From Alopecurus myosuroides (lineage: Eukaryota > Streptophyta > Magnoliopsida > Poales > Poaceae): a stretch of DNA of 64,000 nucleotides. The stretch covers positions 238,154,376 through 238,218,375 of the forward strand of contig CM054062.1 of NCBI GenBank assembly GCA_028641055.1. The letters run 5' to 3'. Positions within the stretch are counted from its first letter, which is position 1. Every line of letters begins with the position of its first letter. The translations under genes and the position numbers were made by a program. This document shows, piece by piece, positions 1 to 11,770 of the stretch. The notes beneath the pieces were generated by a model, which saw only the letters and a list, made by a program, of their open reading frames with translations, was not told where the DNA came from and searched no databases.

Positions 1-3000
1 TTCTGTAGCTTGAGTGCGAGGCCCCGGATGGTGGTTGGCTCAGGATCCTCAGGCCAGAAGAGCTTGTGAAGCTCAAAGCCCACGCGCACGAGGTCTCTAC
101 CAACGCCGGCTAGGCGTTCGAACTGGCCTCGCATCACCAGCATGCTATCTTCAATTTCAGCCCTGGTGTCCTCTGGCTCGCCATTCGCAGCACGTGCTGC
201 TTGGGCCTTGGCCAGAGCGGGTACACAGGAGGAAATAATGGCAGGAAAGATCTCTGGGAGAGCAAGTAAGAAATTCAGAATCAGAGAAGAAAAGAACCGG
301 GTAGAGGAAGAACCGAGAAGAATTTTGACCGAGAAGAGAAGGATGCAGAGAAGAGAAAGCTTACTCTTAAGCTCGATGCGCAGCGCCTGCAGCTGGGTTT
401 TCCAGGATTCTTCATTGGATATGTGCTTATCCTGGATCTGGCGCAGAGTATCCATCTGCGCGAAAAGCCCAGCATTGGCCTTTGTCAGTACCTCGCACTC
501 CTGCTTGAGGGTCTCGATTTTGGCGTTGAAGGTTGTTTCGGCTTTGGCTTTCTCGGCGATTGCTCTGTCCCTCTCGGCGCCAAGAGTGACAGCATCCTGC
601 AGTGCCGTCCGCAGCTGGGTTTGCAGTTCCGCCACCTCTGTGGTGTGGTCCTTCACCAGCTCGACAGCCTGGTCGGACAGCTGCTTCTGCACCTCTTCCG
701 GTTTGACGCAATCTTGATGTTCTTCAACAAACAACTTATGATCTTCTGCGGAGAGACAGACAAGGTTAGCAGAGAAGCAGAGAAGAAACAGAAACAAGAA
801 TGATTCCGAGAAGACGGCTACTCACCTTCTAACTTCTTGATGGTGGCCTCGGCGTTCTCCACAAACGCACGGCACTTCTCGTGCTCCTCAGCCAAGTTCT
901 TCAGGTTCTCTGCAGAGTAGGAAAGGTTAGCGCAAAAGAAAGCAGACGCGGGCGTAAACAAGAAACACAGTAACCGCATAGCTAAAAGCGTACCTTTCAC
1001 TTCAGCCAGCTGCTGAGTGCTGTCGTTGGCATTCCTGCTCGCAGCCTCCGCAGCTGCCTTTTCCTTCTCCAATGCAGCGATTCGCCTCCTGGCGATAGAG
1101 TGATTCCAGAGAAGCACGCGGTATAAGTTGGTCCGCTTCAGGACGCTATCCTGAGAAGCGAGAAGAAAACAAGTTAGACAGAGCAGAAAAGATTCAACCC
1201 GAGTAGGAAGCTACTCGGAGAGTATCCGCCTACTCGGCCAGAATCTCGGGGACTGGGTGATGGTAAATAAGAATGAAGGCGAATAGAAGAAAAGAAAAAT
1301 TCAACTCGGAGAAGGGCAAGCTGAGACTCACTGCATACGCTTGCTCGATGTCCTCCGCGTTCTTGCGGTGCAGGAACATCTTGGCGGCGAGAGTGGCGGT
1401 GGCGGTGGAGACGGTCATGGGCTTGTATCCCAGATCCACTTTGTTCCACTCGACGCGCATATGGTCAATTGCGCCGAGGCCAAGGCCGTGCCAGTTGTCC
1501 GTGCCGAGAACCTTGCTGTCCCATTTGGCGTCGATATAGCCAATGGTGTCGAGTACCTGCTCAAGGCTCCGGGATTTTATCGTTGGATCTTGGACTCCCC
1601 GAGAAGCAATAGTGACGGACTGGTTCTGATTTGGATCTGGGGGAGGGGAGTTCACGGCTACGGCCTTTCTTCCCCTCAGAAGGGCTAGCTGCTTATCCTT
1701 GGGAGAGAAGCCGATGGTGTTCTGATGGCTAACCTGAACCATGTAGTCCGGGAAGCAAGGTTGGCCAGCGGCGATGGCGGCGGCAGCGGTCGCAGTGGCA
1801 ACCGGGCCGGATTCTCGAATCACCAGTGCTCCACCCGAGGCTGGCGGCGGCATTTGATTCTGATCTCTGGCCCGTTTCTTCGCCTTCTCTTTTTCGGCTC
1901 TCTGCTTCTCGGGATCTTCGAGATTCTTTCCCTCAGCTCTCGCCTTCGCCTTCTCGGCGGCTTCCTTCTCGGCTGCCTCTTTCTCGACCTCGGCCTTCTC
2001 GGCGGCTTTCTTCTCGGCTGCCTCTTTTTCAGCCTCGGCCTTCTCGGCAGCTTCTTTCTCGGCTGCTCTTCTGTCAACTTCATCCCTCAGGGCATCTAGG
2101 GCCTGCTGCCTGGCAGGATCAGTTGGCGGCACCAGGGGCGCACTATCTGGTGCGCCAATCGGCTGGGCGCTACTCGGTGTGGCGCCTGACTGCACGTCGC
2201 TCAGTGGGTAGACATCCGCCATGGTGGCATCCGTGGTGGTGGCGTCCTCTACCCGCTGCTCGCCAGCGGGATTCTCTTGTGCGGCAGCCCCGGTGGTGGG
2301 CTGCTCTTGCTCTGCGTCTGGTCGCTCGTGGGTGGCGGTGTCATGCATCTCCTCGGCAGTGCTGGCCGGAGGAGAAGGCGCTCTGTCCTGATGAGCAGCA
2401 GTGTCCCGTGCTGCTGACGATGCACGGTTCTGCTGTTCTGTTTCTGCTCCTTGGATGTTGGTGGCGTCATCCTCCTCATCGTCGAGATTGATCAGAGGTA
2501 CTGGTGCTTTGTTGGCTTGGTCGGGCGCGAGAACGGCATTCGCGTCCATGGCAGGGCTGCCGAGAAAGAAAGAATCAGAAATTAGAAGGAGATTGGGGAA
2601 AACAGCACGGTGCGAGAGGAGAGACGACCGAGAAGGAAAACTTACGCAGTGGTGGAAGGGAGCTTTCGCCTCGGCTTCTTCGCGACCGCCTTGGTCGGCT
2701 TCTTCTTCTCGGCTGGCTTCTTCTTCTTGGTTGGAGGCTCTTGGACGTCACTGCCAGTCCGCTTGCGGGTGTTGGGGGCTGCGACGGACAGAGGTTTGAC
2801 GACAAGGACCGCATCGTCCTTGTCCTCGTCATCGTCCTCGTCCTCGTTCTCGTCAGCAGCTTCATCTGCGGGTTCAAAAAGAGAAAGGAAGAAAATTAAG
2901 AACAGCAAGCAAGGGATTGACGCTTCTCGCGAGCAAGCAAAGTGAGTACGTTATTACCTTCGAATTCGTCTTCAGACCAATCGCAAAGAGACGGTTCGGC

Positions 3001-4474
3001 CTCGCGTTTCTCCGTCGTAGGGGAGCGAGGGAGATTGATCTGATCCGCGGCATCGAAGGAGGGCACATCGTCCTCCTCGCGATCGGCAGAGAAGTTGCCA
3101 TCAAAGCGCTCGCAGCTTTCAATTTTCTGGCGAGTGAGGATCTGAAAAACAGAGAAGGATCACAGATTAGCCGAGCATCAGGAAGGAATTCTACTCGGAT
3201 AGGCGTGCAAGCACAAAGCACACCAAGCCTAGGCAGCTCACTAATTGTTTCTACCCGGATAGGCGTGCAAGCACAAAGCACACCAAGCCTAGGCAGCTCA
3301 CTAATTGTTTCTACCCGGATAGGCGTGCAAACACAAAGCATACGAGGCCTAAGCATGATTGCGGAATATCCTACACGGAAAGGCGTGCAGGCACGAAGCA
3401 CACAAAGCCTAAGGATTGTTCCCGAGTAGGCTACCCGACAAGGCGCGCAAGCTCAAAAGCACATCAAGCCTAGGCGATTCGGCTAAGTATCCTACTCGGT
3501 GCAGAAAGCAGTGGCTACTCGCGGCAAGAAGAAGAATCATCTACTCGGAAAGCATATGCAGAAACAGAGTAAGGAGGACATACCCGCTCAATCGGCTTCG
3601 TGCGGCTATACGGGACGAACCCGTACTGCCAATTGTCGCTGAGGCCTGTCATCAAGATGGCCCTTGCGTGCCCGGGAACATCAATGTTGTCGATTTCGAT
3701 GGTTGTCGTCCTGGTGCAGTCGCGGGGGCCTCCCATGTAGCACATGAGATGGCAGCGCTCCTGCAGAGGCAGCACTCGGCGCTGAATCCAGCAAGCCACC
3801 GGATCATCATTCTTGAGGCCTTGCTCTATCAGCCAGCCTAGCCTCTTCTCTATCTCGATGGCGTTGTCGTCATTGGCGGGCTTCTCCTTCCAGTTCTTCC
3901 CGGTGGGAGCACGGAGGCTCCAGGCGGGAAGGTTGATCCTGTCATTTACCTGGGCTCCTTCGGCGGCGGGGATGTTCTTGACATAGAAGAACGTCTTCTG
4001 CCACAGTCGAACGGAGTCCAGCCCCTTGATACGGGGGTGGTTCGTCCCGGTCCGCTGCACCATCATGGCGCAGCCGGTGTCGGTTGCGCGGCCGACGCCC
4101 GCGCTGTCCTTCTTCCCGACAGTCTGCTGGCGGAGGTGGAAGTACCTCAGCCAGGTTTCCGACGTCGGGTGGATGCCGAGGAAAGCCTCGCACACCACGG
4201 CGTGGTAGGCGAGGAAGACGACGGCGTTCGGCGGCAGATGATGCATCTGAAGGCCGAAGTGGTCAAGAAACTTACGGAGGAACTCGGAGGCCGGCAGTCC
4301 GAAGCCGCGCTCGAAGTGCGACATGAAGACGACGCGCTCACCCTCCCGCGGAGTTGGCACGACTTCATCGTCAGGCGCCCGGCACTCCACGCCGGGAGGA
4401 ACTCGCCTGGTATTAACGAGCCAGGCGAAATCCTCACTGGTAACGATTGAGCCCGCCCAGCCGGCTTTGGCCAT
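1..4474 (-). CDS. Antisense multi-exon gene of element 1, putative gypsy-type transposase family (3' end outside window)
   Basis: Exons deduced from GT..AG borders and frame: 4474-3584, 3141-2958, 2865-2646, 2556-1332, 1150-994, 909-826, 745-365 and 253-1. Each junction keeps the frame and no stop occurs in about 1,130 codons. Exon 1 carries the family core: GFGLP at about 57-61, LPPN at 80-83 and FLGIHP at 98-103, then a KTFFYVKN segment. Exons 2-3 are acidic and then lysine/proline-rich (nuclear-signal-like KKKKP). Exon 4 has a long A-E-K heptad stretch (EKEAAEKKAAEKAE type), and exons 5-8 look like coiled coil (for example LEKEKAAAEA, QLQALRIELK). The start at 4474 is the first ATG after a TATA box at 4649. 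Function is unknown; the 'transposase' label is historical and no DDE triad is visible. It lies antisense to its host element and ends beyond base 1. Confidence 0.75.
3191..3490. repeat. 60-bp tandem repeat, five units, in intron 1 of the antisense gene
   Basis: Units start at 3191, 3251, 3311, 3371 and 3431, each exactly 60 bases after the last, sharing CTACtCGGATAGGCGTGCAA and a CAAGCCTAGG core. The first two units differ at one base in the stretch read; the later ones are more diverged. The array lies between exon 1 (ends 3584) and exon 2 (starts 3141). Because 60 is divisible by three, reading frames stay open on both strands; these are repeat artefacts. Confidence 0.9.
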
Positions 4475-4641
4475 TGTTGCAAGCAGGAGGAGTGGAAGAA
4501 ATTGGACGGAGTTGGTTGGGCGAATTGAGTCCGCGGCGGCGCGAAAGCTTGCGCGGCGGCGGAGAGCTCGGTGGCGGAGGAAAGCAGAGGACGAAAGAGG
4601 AATAGTGCAAGGGAAGGGGAAAAGGAAGTTACCGGCGGGGG

Positions 4642-4649
4642 TATTTATA
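4642..4649 (-). promoter_or_regulatory. TATA box of antisense gene 1
   Basis: The minus strand reads TATAAATA inside GGGTATAAATACCC, 168 bases before the ATG at 4474. Equivalent boxes precede the two other antisense genes of this window (6814-6807 and 54000-53993). The region between here and the priming tract (about 4650-5170) has no gene I can support. Confidence 0.6.
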
Positions 4650-5180
4650 CCCTCTCCGCGATTTTACCGTTACCATCGGCGTAGTGGGATCAATCGTGGC
4701 CATGATTGCTGTGTGGTGGGGCCTGTGGCCGAATAGAAACGCACGTAAGCGCGGAACGCGCGCGTAACGGCCACAGTAGATCCCACGATCAGATCGTGGC
4801 CTATTATTACGATTGATGGGACATAACGAGCCGGTGGGCCCGCCCCGTGAAAACTGGGCGCGTGGCACGATGAGTCGTGGGCAGCGAAACGACGGGGTCG
4901 TGGATGCTTGACACGCGTCCGGTTGCGGCACGGACGGCTGGATGGTACTCTGCGCTGCGGAGATGCCGAAGGAGAAATTCTCTAAGTCTTTTTTACTCGG
5001 TTGCCGAATAGAAGGCTGGTGTTACTCGGAAGACACAGGACTCAAGGTACTTTTCAGAGTACTACTCGGAGGCCGTTTACTCGGCATCTTGAGGTTCAAG
5101 GGCTATGAGGCAAAGATTGATTTTAAGCTGGCAGAGCCTAGTGAACGAGTTCGCAAGACTCAACCAGCTTCGGGGACTGC

Positions 5181-6082
5181 TGTCGGGGGGTTACCCCCGA
5201 GTAGGGTAAAGGCAAAGGGTAAAGGCGCCTTACAGAAGAGAGGTTTGGTCGAGTAGCCGACTACCTGGTACTCGCTACCCGGTCGACTGCTACTCGGTCT
5301 CACCTCAAGATGACCAGAAGGAGGAATCATTCAAGTTCTCTACGTTCGAGTAGAAGAGTTGGCCCGAGTACAATTGGCGGGAACAATTGGCGGGAACCTA
5401 CTCGGGCCAGAAAGTCAAAGGAGCCGTTCTGACACAGGATCCCGCGTATCCTGGGTCCGTACTTGGCAGCATTCGAACTACTGTTCATCTGGGACCGGCC
5501 TGCCTGACAGTGACAGCATGGAAGCAGGCCGTGGCAGGATAAGGGGGGCCTACTCTGTGCCTAGGTACAGTGATACCAGTCTGTCCCCTAGTTTTGCCCA
5601 ACGACTTTCCAGATGAAGCCAAGGTTAGGAACCAAAGCTGTCAGCGGGAACCCGGAAGAAGGACGGTGTGCACACTATGTCGACACTTGTCTAGATTTGG
5701 ACGTATCCGGCTAGGCACCAGGTATATAAGGTGCCCCGCCGCCTCCTGCGTGAGGATCGATCGCATACTGGGTCGCGCATAAACCCTAAAACCCTAAGTT
5801 CTTGACCTAGCTCTGCTCGGAGAGAGGAGAGTGGCTACTCGGTAGCGATATCGTTTGTACTGTGGCTACTCGGAGAAACATCATAATACATACAGAGAGG
5901 CAGGAGTAGGGGTTTTACCTCCTCACGAGGGCCCCGAACCTGGGTAGATCGTGTTGTTTGCAGTGTGCTGTTCTTACCTCACGCGGCTACTCGTCGCGTG
6001 ATCCCTCCCCGGACACCTCCAGCGTCCTTCGTCCCCACATCTTTAGCCATCCCATGGCATCTGCCGTGACACCACCACGACA
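5181..6082 (+). repeat. 3' LTR of gypsy element 1
   Basis: It begins TGTCGGGGGGTTACCCCC directly after the priming tract and ends CACGACA, so the ends form the inverted repeat TGTCG/CGACA (902 bp). A TATA box (TATATAA, 5723-5729) precedes a transcribed-looking part ending in the GAACCTGGGTAGATCGTG block typical of Triticeae LTRs. The right border is fixed by the inverted ends and by return of the second element's antisense frame at 6083. Confidence 0.85.
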
Positions 6083-6710
6083 TCAGGACAGCGAACGGGT
6101 GGAACTCGTGGACTCCACCCGCGCTGTTGTCGATGACGTAGAACCATTTCTTCCTCCATCCTTGGGCGGAGTCGATGAAGTGCATCAGGAAATAGCCGCT
6201 ATCTGACTTCGCCTGGATTCCGAAGCCACCGGTGCGGAGCGGCTCCCCGAGCTCAGTCTCTACCCGCGATCTCTCGCGGAAGACACTCACCTTGAAGAGG
6301 GATTTCCAAAGGCCCCAATGAGGGCGAATGCCCAGGAAGCACTCGCAAAGAACAATGAAGCACGAGATGTGCTGCACTGCGTTTGGAGGCAAGTCGTGGA
6401 GCTGTATGCCATAGACATACAGCAGCGCCACGAGGAAAGGATGGAGGGGGAAGGAGAGCCCGCGCGAAACATGATCCGCGAAGATCACGTGTTCGTTCGC
6501 GCGGGGATTGGGTACCTCCTCTTTTTTGCCAAGGCGCACCCGCTTGTCGGCTTCAGGAGGCAGCAACCCTTCTCTCTGCATCTCCTTGATGCTCTTGTTC
6601 GTTGTATTGGGAGAGCGCCAGTCGCCTGAGCGTGGAGCAGGTGGCGCAGGAACTTCCTCCGTCGCCCTCGATGAAGAAACAGCGACACTGCGCTTCTTGC
6701 CTCCTGCCAT
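6083..6710 (-). pseudogene. Antisense gene of element 2, first exon, interrupted by insertion of element 1
   Basis: From ATG 6710 about 209 codons remain before the inserted LTR; residues read after that come from the LTR. The family core is clear: GLSFPL at about 84-89, LPPN at 107-110 and FLGIRP some 16 residues later, then WRKKWFYVIDN matching the KTFFYVKN position of the first copy. The N-terminus (MAGGKKRS, proline-rich) differs from the other two copies, so this is a diverged member of the family. No in-frame stop is seen in the remaining part. Downstream exons must lie beyond the element 1 insertion. Confidence 0.7.
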
Positions 6711-6806
6711 GGATGCTGGTGCGAGCTCGCAGAGAAAGGGCTAAGAACGAGGAAGACGAAGGCTGGAGAGAATGACGGGAAATTTTCACCGTTTACCTAA
6801 GGGCCA

Positions 6807-6814
6807 CATTTATA
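6807..6814 (-). promoter_or_regulatory. TATA box of antisense gene 2
   Basis: The minus strand reads TATAAATG within GTGTATAAATGTGG, 97 bases before ATG 6710. Placement matches the boxes of antisense genes 1 and 3. Confidence 0.55.
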
Positions 6815-7112
6815 CACGGAGCCGCCCGATCCTAGCCGTTCGTCGAGCCACGTGGCGTCCATCGCAGCTACCGCGTGTGAAGATGAAACGAAAGGGCGGT
6901 GGAAGCTGTTTCGTGCCACGATTCCAACAGTGGATCGTGCGCAATTACTGCGCGCAGTTCGCGTAAAAACCGGAAACGACGTCTCGTTTCTGGTCAAAAA
7001 GCTAACTAGGTGGGCCAGCGTCTCTGCTATCGCTCCGTCACGTCCCATCGGGAGGATAAAGTGCGCCCTGACGTCATGGCACACATCATCAAACTGGAAA
7101 TTTCTTCGAATA

Positions 7113-7312
7113 AAAGACCCAAAACACGAAATAAACTTCGTATGGGCAGATCAAGACGCAGAAACTCATTCGCAAAAGCTCCGAACACGAAATAACTTCG
7201 TACGGACAAATTATGACGTGAAAATTCTTTCACATAAAGCAGGACCCTAGACACGAAAACTCTTTCGTATGGGTGTCAAGATTCCAGACACGAAAACTCT
7301 TTCGTATGGGCA
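7113..7312. repeat. Array of short inverted repeats (ACGAAA..TTTCGT)
   Basis: About six imperfect units of roughly 30-40 bases each hold a small palindrome such as ACGAAAACTCTTTCGT, ACGAAATAACTTCGT or GTGAAAATTCTTTCAC. The last two units share CAGACACGAAAACTCTTTCGT or nearly so. The arms change together (GTGAAA with TTTCAC), as expected for paired stems. The array lies in the spacer between antisense promoter 2 and the 3' LTR. The rest of 6820-7936 holds no gene I can support. Confidence 0.6.
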
Positions 7313-7936
7313 AAATAGCTTGATTTTCTCACTCGAGAAATCACAGACCTAAAACATCGCGGGTGCGCGGATCCTGCCACTCCATCACACGATGTCTACA
7401 CATCACAGAACTGGATTGTTCAGCCGACTAGGCACATCCAGATGCCATATTCTCTCAAATATGAAGGTAAGACCCAAAAGATCTCTCTTGAGGGCCTGGA
7501 ATCGCACTCAAGCTGCGTCCTCCGGTAAAATTCCGTGTCAACAACACGAAGAAAAATCCTAGCGGACGCGCCGGGTACCCCTATAGGTTAAGTTCGACTC
7601 GGTAAGACCTCTACGGCCCAGTCGCAATGATCACCTCATCGGGTTCGAGTCGGAGGTCTCGAATCTGTGTAGGCCAGAACTGTTTTTGCCCTAGTTGCAA
7701 TTAATTGGCCCTGATTTTTCGGGAGAGCCAAGCTACTGCGCCACATCCTTCTGCAAAAATAGCCAAAAACACAGGCACTTTCATCACTCGATACTCGGGT
7801 AATAAACTCATCACACAGGGTATGCACCCTCTGAATGGAAAACGACTATAATGGTCATCCGAAAGAACGCAAGATGAAAAATCTGAGCGTCTACCCGACT
7901 GGAAAAATCCCAATCGAGCAAACGCTCGGGGGCTAC

Positions 7937-8400
7937 TGACGAAGGGATGAACCTTGGACCCGGCGAATAAGGATACCTGGTCCTAGGCCCAAGACTGAAG
8001 CCCAATACGGGAAGCCTTTGGACTACTCTAGAAGGCCCAGTTGAAGCTCGCCCACAATGCCTTGCGGGATAAGATAGAAAACTTGTAACCGACATAGGTT
8101 TAGAGTTCGAGTCCTCCCCAGATACGGTTTGGGACCTGGCCACCTATATAAGGCCAGGAGAGCCACCGGGAGAGGACCAAGCAATACCGCATCACCAAGC
8201 CTTGAGCTCGAGATCGTACTCTCGACTTGAGCAATCCCCATTGTAACCGATCTATTCGATAATACAGATCAACAGAGGCAGGAGTAAGGGTTTTTACGTC
8301 TACGAGGGCCCCGGACCTGGGTAAATCGTGTCCCCTGTCTAGCCGACGATTGCCACCAGCGCCTACACGTTCTCCTAATCGAAACCCTATGGTATCAACC
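7937..8400 (+). repeat. 3' LTR of gypsy element 2 (right end uncertain or truncated)
   Basis: It starts TGACGAAGGGATGAACC right after the priming tract. It contains a TATA box (TATATAA, 8145-8151) and the CCCCGGACCTGGGTAAATCG block. A matching CGTCA end is not found; the LTR fades into the next element near 8397-8410. Confidence 0.7.
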
Positions 8401-8410
8401 GAGGGACTTG

Positions 8411-9736
8411 TTGAGATGCAGATTCGACAGGCGTGGCCCCCTGGCCGCGCCAGCTAGGGGTGTGCCCCCCTGGAGCGCCACCGCCTTCGCCCTTTCGCCT
8501 ATTTAAGCCCCCGGGATGGAAAACCCTAGGCACCTGATCAAAATCCCCGAAAAATTTCCGCGGCCGCTGTCACCGTCAACCCCAGATCAGTGGGGTTCTG
8601 AAGCTGTTTCCGGCACCCTGCCGGAGAGGAGATCATCACCAGAGGCCTCTTCATCACCATGCCTGCCTCCGGAGTGATGCGTGGGTATTTCATCCTTGGC
8701 CTACGGGTTCATAGCTGTAGCTAGATGGTTGTCTTCTCCTCATATGCCTCCATGTTTAGATCTCGTGAGCTGCCTATCATGATCGAGATTGATCTTATGT
8801 AATTCTCTGGGCTGTGTTTGCTGGGATCCTATGAATACTGACCTTATGCCAAGTTGATTATAGTCTTTATTTGCATGTGTTATTTGTGATCTTGCATGCT
8901 CTCCATTGCTAGTGGTTATTCTGGCCAAGTAATTGTTAGTGACTCCAAGAGGGAGTATTTATGCTCGATAGTGGGTTCATGCCTCCTTGTTGCCTTGCTC
9001 GAGTGACAGAAACATGAAGGGGGAGGATGTGTTGTTGCCATTAGGGAGAAATCTGCGGTGAGAGTGCCCACGTGCATAATCATTGCTTAAGTTACACACT
9101 TTGTTTAATGCAATTATCTGTTGCTTGCAACTTAATACCTGAGGAGGTTCGGATGATAACCTGAGGTTGGATTATTAGTCATAGATGCAGATGGATGTCG
9201 GTCTATGTATCTTATTGTAATGCCCGCACTAAATAGCATAGTGATCTTCATGTCATATTGTGCACTACGGTGCAACCTTTATTTGTCAATTGTCTAGCTA
9301 TAATTTGTTCACCCAGCATGCTATCTTTTATGGAGAGACACCACTAGTAAAACTACGAACCCCGGTCCATTTTTCTACATTGTTAAACAAACCACAACAA
9401 TTTCCTGCTCTGTTTACTTTCTGCAAGCATACACTATTTTTCCACACTATACGTCTAATCTTTGTTTTCAGCAAGACCGGTGAGATGGACAACCTCACTG
9501 TACCGTTGGGGAAAAGTATTTTGATTGTGTTGCGTGCAGGTTCCACGTTGTTGCTGACACCAGTGAAGCGCCATCACCATCATAAGTGGCATCAACCTTC
9601 CGAAGATTCTCTTTCTCCTACTGGATTGATAACCCTGGTTCTTAACTAAGGGGAAAACTTCTTCCGCTATGCTCATCACACCTTCCTCTTGGGGTTCTCA
9701 ACAACGCATAGAAAGGATTTAACTCTGCCAGCATCA
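8411..9736 (+). repeat. Partial Ty3/gypsy LTR, family with TGATACG start, plus orientation
   Basis: This is related to 15713-16480 and, in reverse, to 11771-12622: they share the block around CGCCTATTTA, AACCCTAG, CCGGCACCCTGCCG and ATGCCTCCATGTTTAGATCT. The first part of the LTR is missing. The segment continues to an LTR-like end GCCAGCATCA at 9736. ORFs at 9260-9649 and nearby are LTR sequence, not genes. Confidence 0.7.
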
Positions 9737-11770
9737 ACCATATCACATCACATGCCCAGCAAAAACTAGTTAGACGCTTCTAATTTATTTCTGCATATTT
9801 TACGTGGCTTAGGGCTTTCGAGGATAGAACAGTTCATACCTACGAACATCTAACACAACGTTGATAAACACGGTTTTAAGAACCCTTCGTAGATTAGATC
9901 TTATCTATAGTTGGAGAAACGGACACCCCCTCAGCCACAAGTGAGACAATTCTCGCGTACATAGTACACGTAAACTTAGTCTAGTGCAACTTCATCCAAC
10001 TATGCCACTAATATCATAAAATACTCAAGGAGGCAATAACATGATCATCAACACCCACATACACCTATGTGTTCTACCCGTACAAAACCTCTATGCTTAG
10101 ATCTGGCTCTGATACAACTGAAGGGGTCGTTGCATAGAAAACAAAAAAAAAATTACGCGAGAGACACCCGAAAGGCCAAGATCTAATCTCGGAGAAGAAA
10201 GCAACGAGCATAGAGAGAGTCTTAAGAAGAACATACCCTCTAAGACACAAAGCGTTACGAGATCAAATCTCGTTGTTGGCGTAGTCGTACTCACACCGAT
10301 CCCGAGAGCGAGAAGATGTGCACCGCAATCCGGCGGTGCCTTCGTGATTGGTCACACGTACGGTTGATGACGACCTCCGTTCCCTCGATCCAGCGGGGAG
10401 GCGGAAGTAGAGAATCCCTCGGAACTCCATCAGCATGACGGTGTAGTGGTGGTGAAGAATCCCACGGTCAGGGCTTCGCCAAGCCGGAGACCATGGAATG
10501 GATCAGCGGGTGAAGAGGAAGTGAGGTGGGCAAGTGTGTGAATGAGGAGGAGCCCTCACCCTCCTTTTACAGGGAGAGGGAGGCAGCCCAAGGGTGGGGT
10601 GCGGCCATCCATGGTGGTGCCCCCACCATTTCCCTCTTCATGTGAGTGGAAGCTCCACTCACACCCACTCATGGTCGCATTATTTCCTACTTGGAAAATC
10701 GAAAGGTCTTCCTTTAATAAATAAATAAAACATTTTTATTTCTTTATTTATATTTGTTAATTACATTAACAAACATTTGCATATAGCACCTCAAATCATT
10801 TGTTAATTCTATTAACAACCATTCGACGAAAAACCCCTTGAACTATTTCAATTTTCTCCGAAACAATTTCGGTGCTGACAAAACATTCTTCGATATTCCG
10901 TATCCTCTCAAACGCGTCATCAAACCTTAAGTGTGTCACCCTACGGTTCGCGAATAAGATAGACATGATCGATACTCCTCTCCGATCAATAATCAACATC
11001 GGGATCTGAAGATCCGTGATGACTCCTATATATTCAACGATGACCCTTGTGATCGTGTGAACCATCAACGACGTGAACTATTCCCTTTGTCTCGCGATAT
11101 TTTACTTGTCCGAGATTCGATAATTGGTATCAACCATACCTTGTTCAATCTCGTTACCTGACAAGTACTCTTTTCTCGTTTCCGTGATATGACATCCTTG
11201 TGATCATATCACGTGCTTGCAAGCGGTGTCGATGTGATATCACCGAGACGGCCCGGAGTATATCTCTCCGTCATTTTGGATGGACAAATCCCACTCTTGA
11301 TCCATGATCCTCAACTAATACTTTCCGAATACCTAACGACACCTTTATAGTCACCCTGTTACGGTGTGACGTTTGATGACATCAAAGCACCCTTCCGGTA
11401 CCAGTGATTGGCATGATCTCATGGTCTAAGAAATAAGTTACTTCGTACGCAAGATATAACAATATAAACTAAATGACTAGATCGTATTGTTATCTTGATA
11501 TTGGGTATAGGTTCATCACATCATTCTACCAATGACATGACCCCGTTATTAACAACATCCAATATTCATGATCAGGAAACCTTGATCATCTATTAATCAA
11601 CGAGCTAGTTAAAAGAGAGGCTTTACTAGGAACCATTGTTTTATTTATTAAACACACATGTATCAACGTTTCCGGTTAATACAATTTTAGCATGAGAAAT
11701 AAACATTTATCATAAACAAGGAATAATATAATAACCACTTTATTATTGCCTCTCGGGCATATTCCCTTCA
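9737..11770 (-). mobile_element. Truncated Ty1/copia copy: LTR (10119-11770) plus 5' untranslated part
   Basis: The LTR reads TGAAGGGG..ATTCCCTTCA on the plus strand and is the same family as the LTRs at 17380 and 24203. On its left lie a decayed tRNA-Met-type primer site (plus GGCTCTGATACAACT) and about 380 bases matching 23815-24202, the start of the internal region of the full copy. Gag-pol is absent. The 1652-bp LTR is close in length to those of the full copy (1646 and 1649). Confidence 0.85.

Larger units (their letters stand above)
1..6082 (+). mobile_element. Ty3/gypsy element 1, 3' part (internal tail plus 3' LTR)
   Basis: The plus-strand order is internal tail (1-5180), a purine-rich priming tract ending CGGGGACTGC at 5180, then an LTR (5181-6082). 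Gag-pol would lie left of the window. The internal tail is filled by an antisense gene on the minus strand. The element interrupts a second element of the same general kind: the minus-strand frame that ends at 6083 resumes the second element's antisense gene. The 5' LTR and target duplication are outside the window, so the family cannot be named. Extra antisense frames between pol and the 3' LTR are known from the Tat lineage of plant Ty3/gypsy elements; membership of that lineage is inferred. Confidence 0.8.
6083..8400 (+). mobile_element. Ty3/gypsy element 2, 3' part, cut at both sides
   Basis: It consists of the 5' portion of an antisense gene (6710-6083), its upstream region with a TATA box, a spacer with a hairpin array, a priming tract (CGCTCGGGGGCTAC, ends 7936) and an LTR from 7937. 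On the left it is interrupted by element 1. On the right the LTR runs into a partial LTR of another family near 8400. The rest of the element lies outside the window, beyond the insertion of element 1. Confidence 0.75.

Noticed and set aside
1725..2799. Plus-strand frames of 120-220 codons rich in Leu/Ser/Arg
   Set aside because: They are shadows of exon 4 of the antisense gene (A-E-K-rich), with no domain and no promoter.
2874..3429. Overlapping long frames on both strands with a repeated 20-residue unit
   Set aside because: They come from the 60-bp tandem repeat, whose period is a multiple of three; the stretch is intronic.
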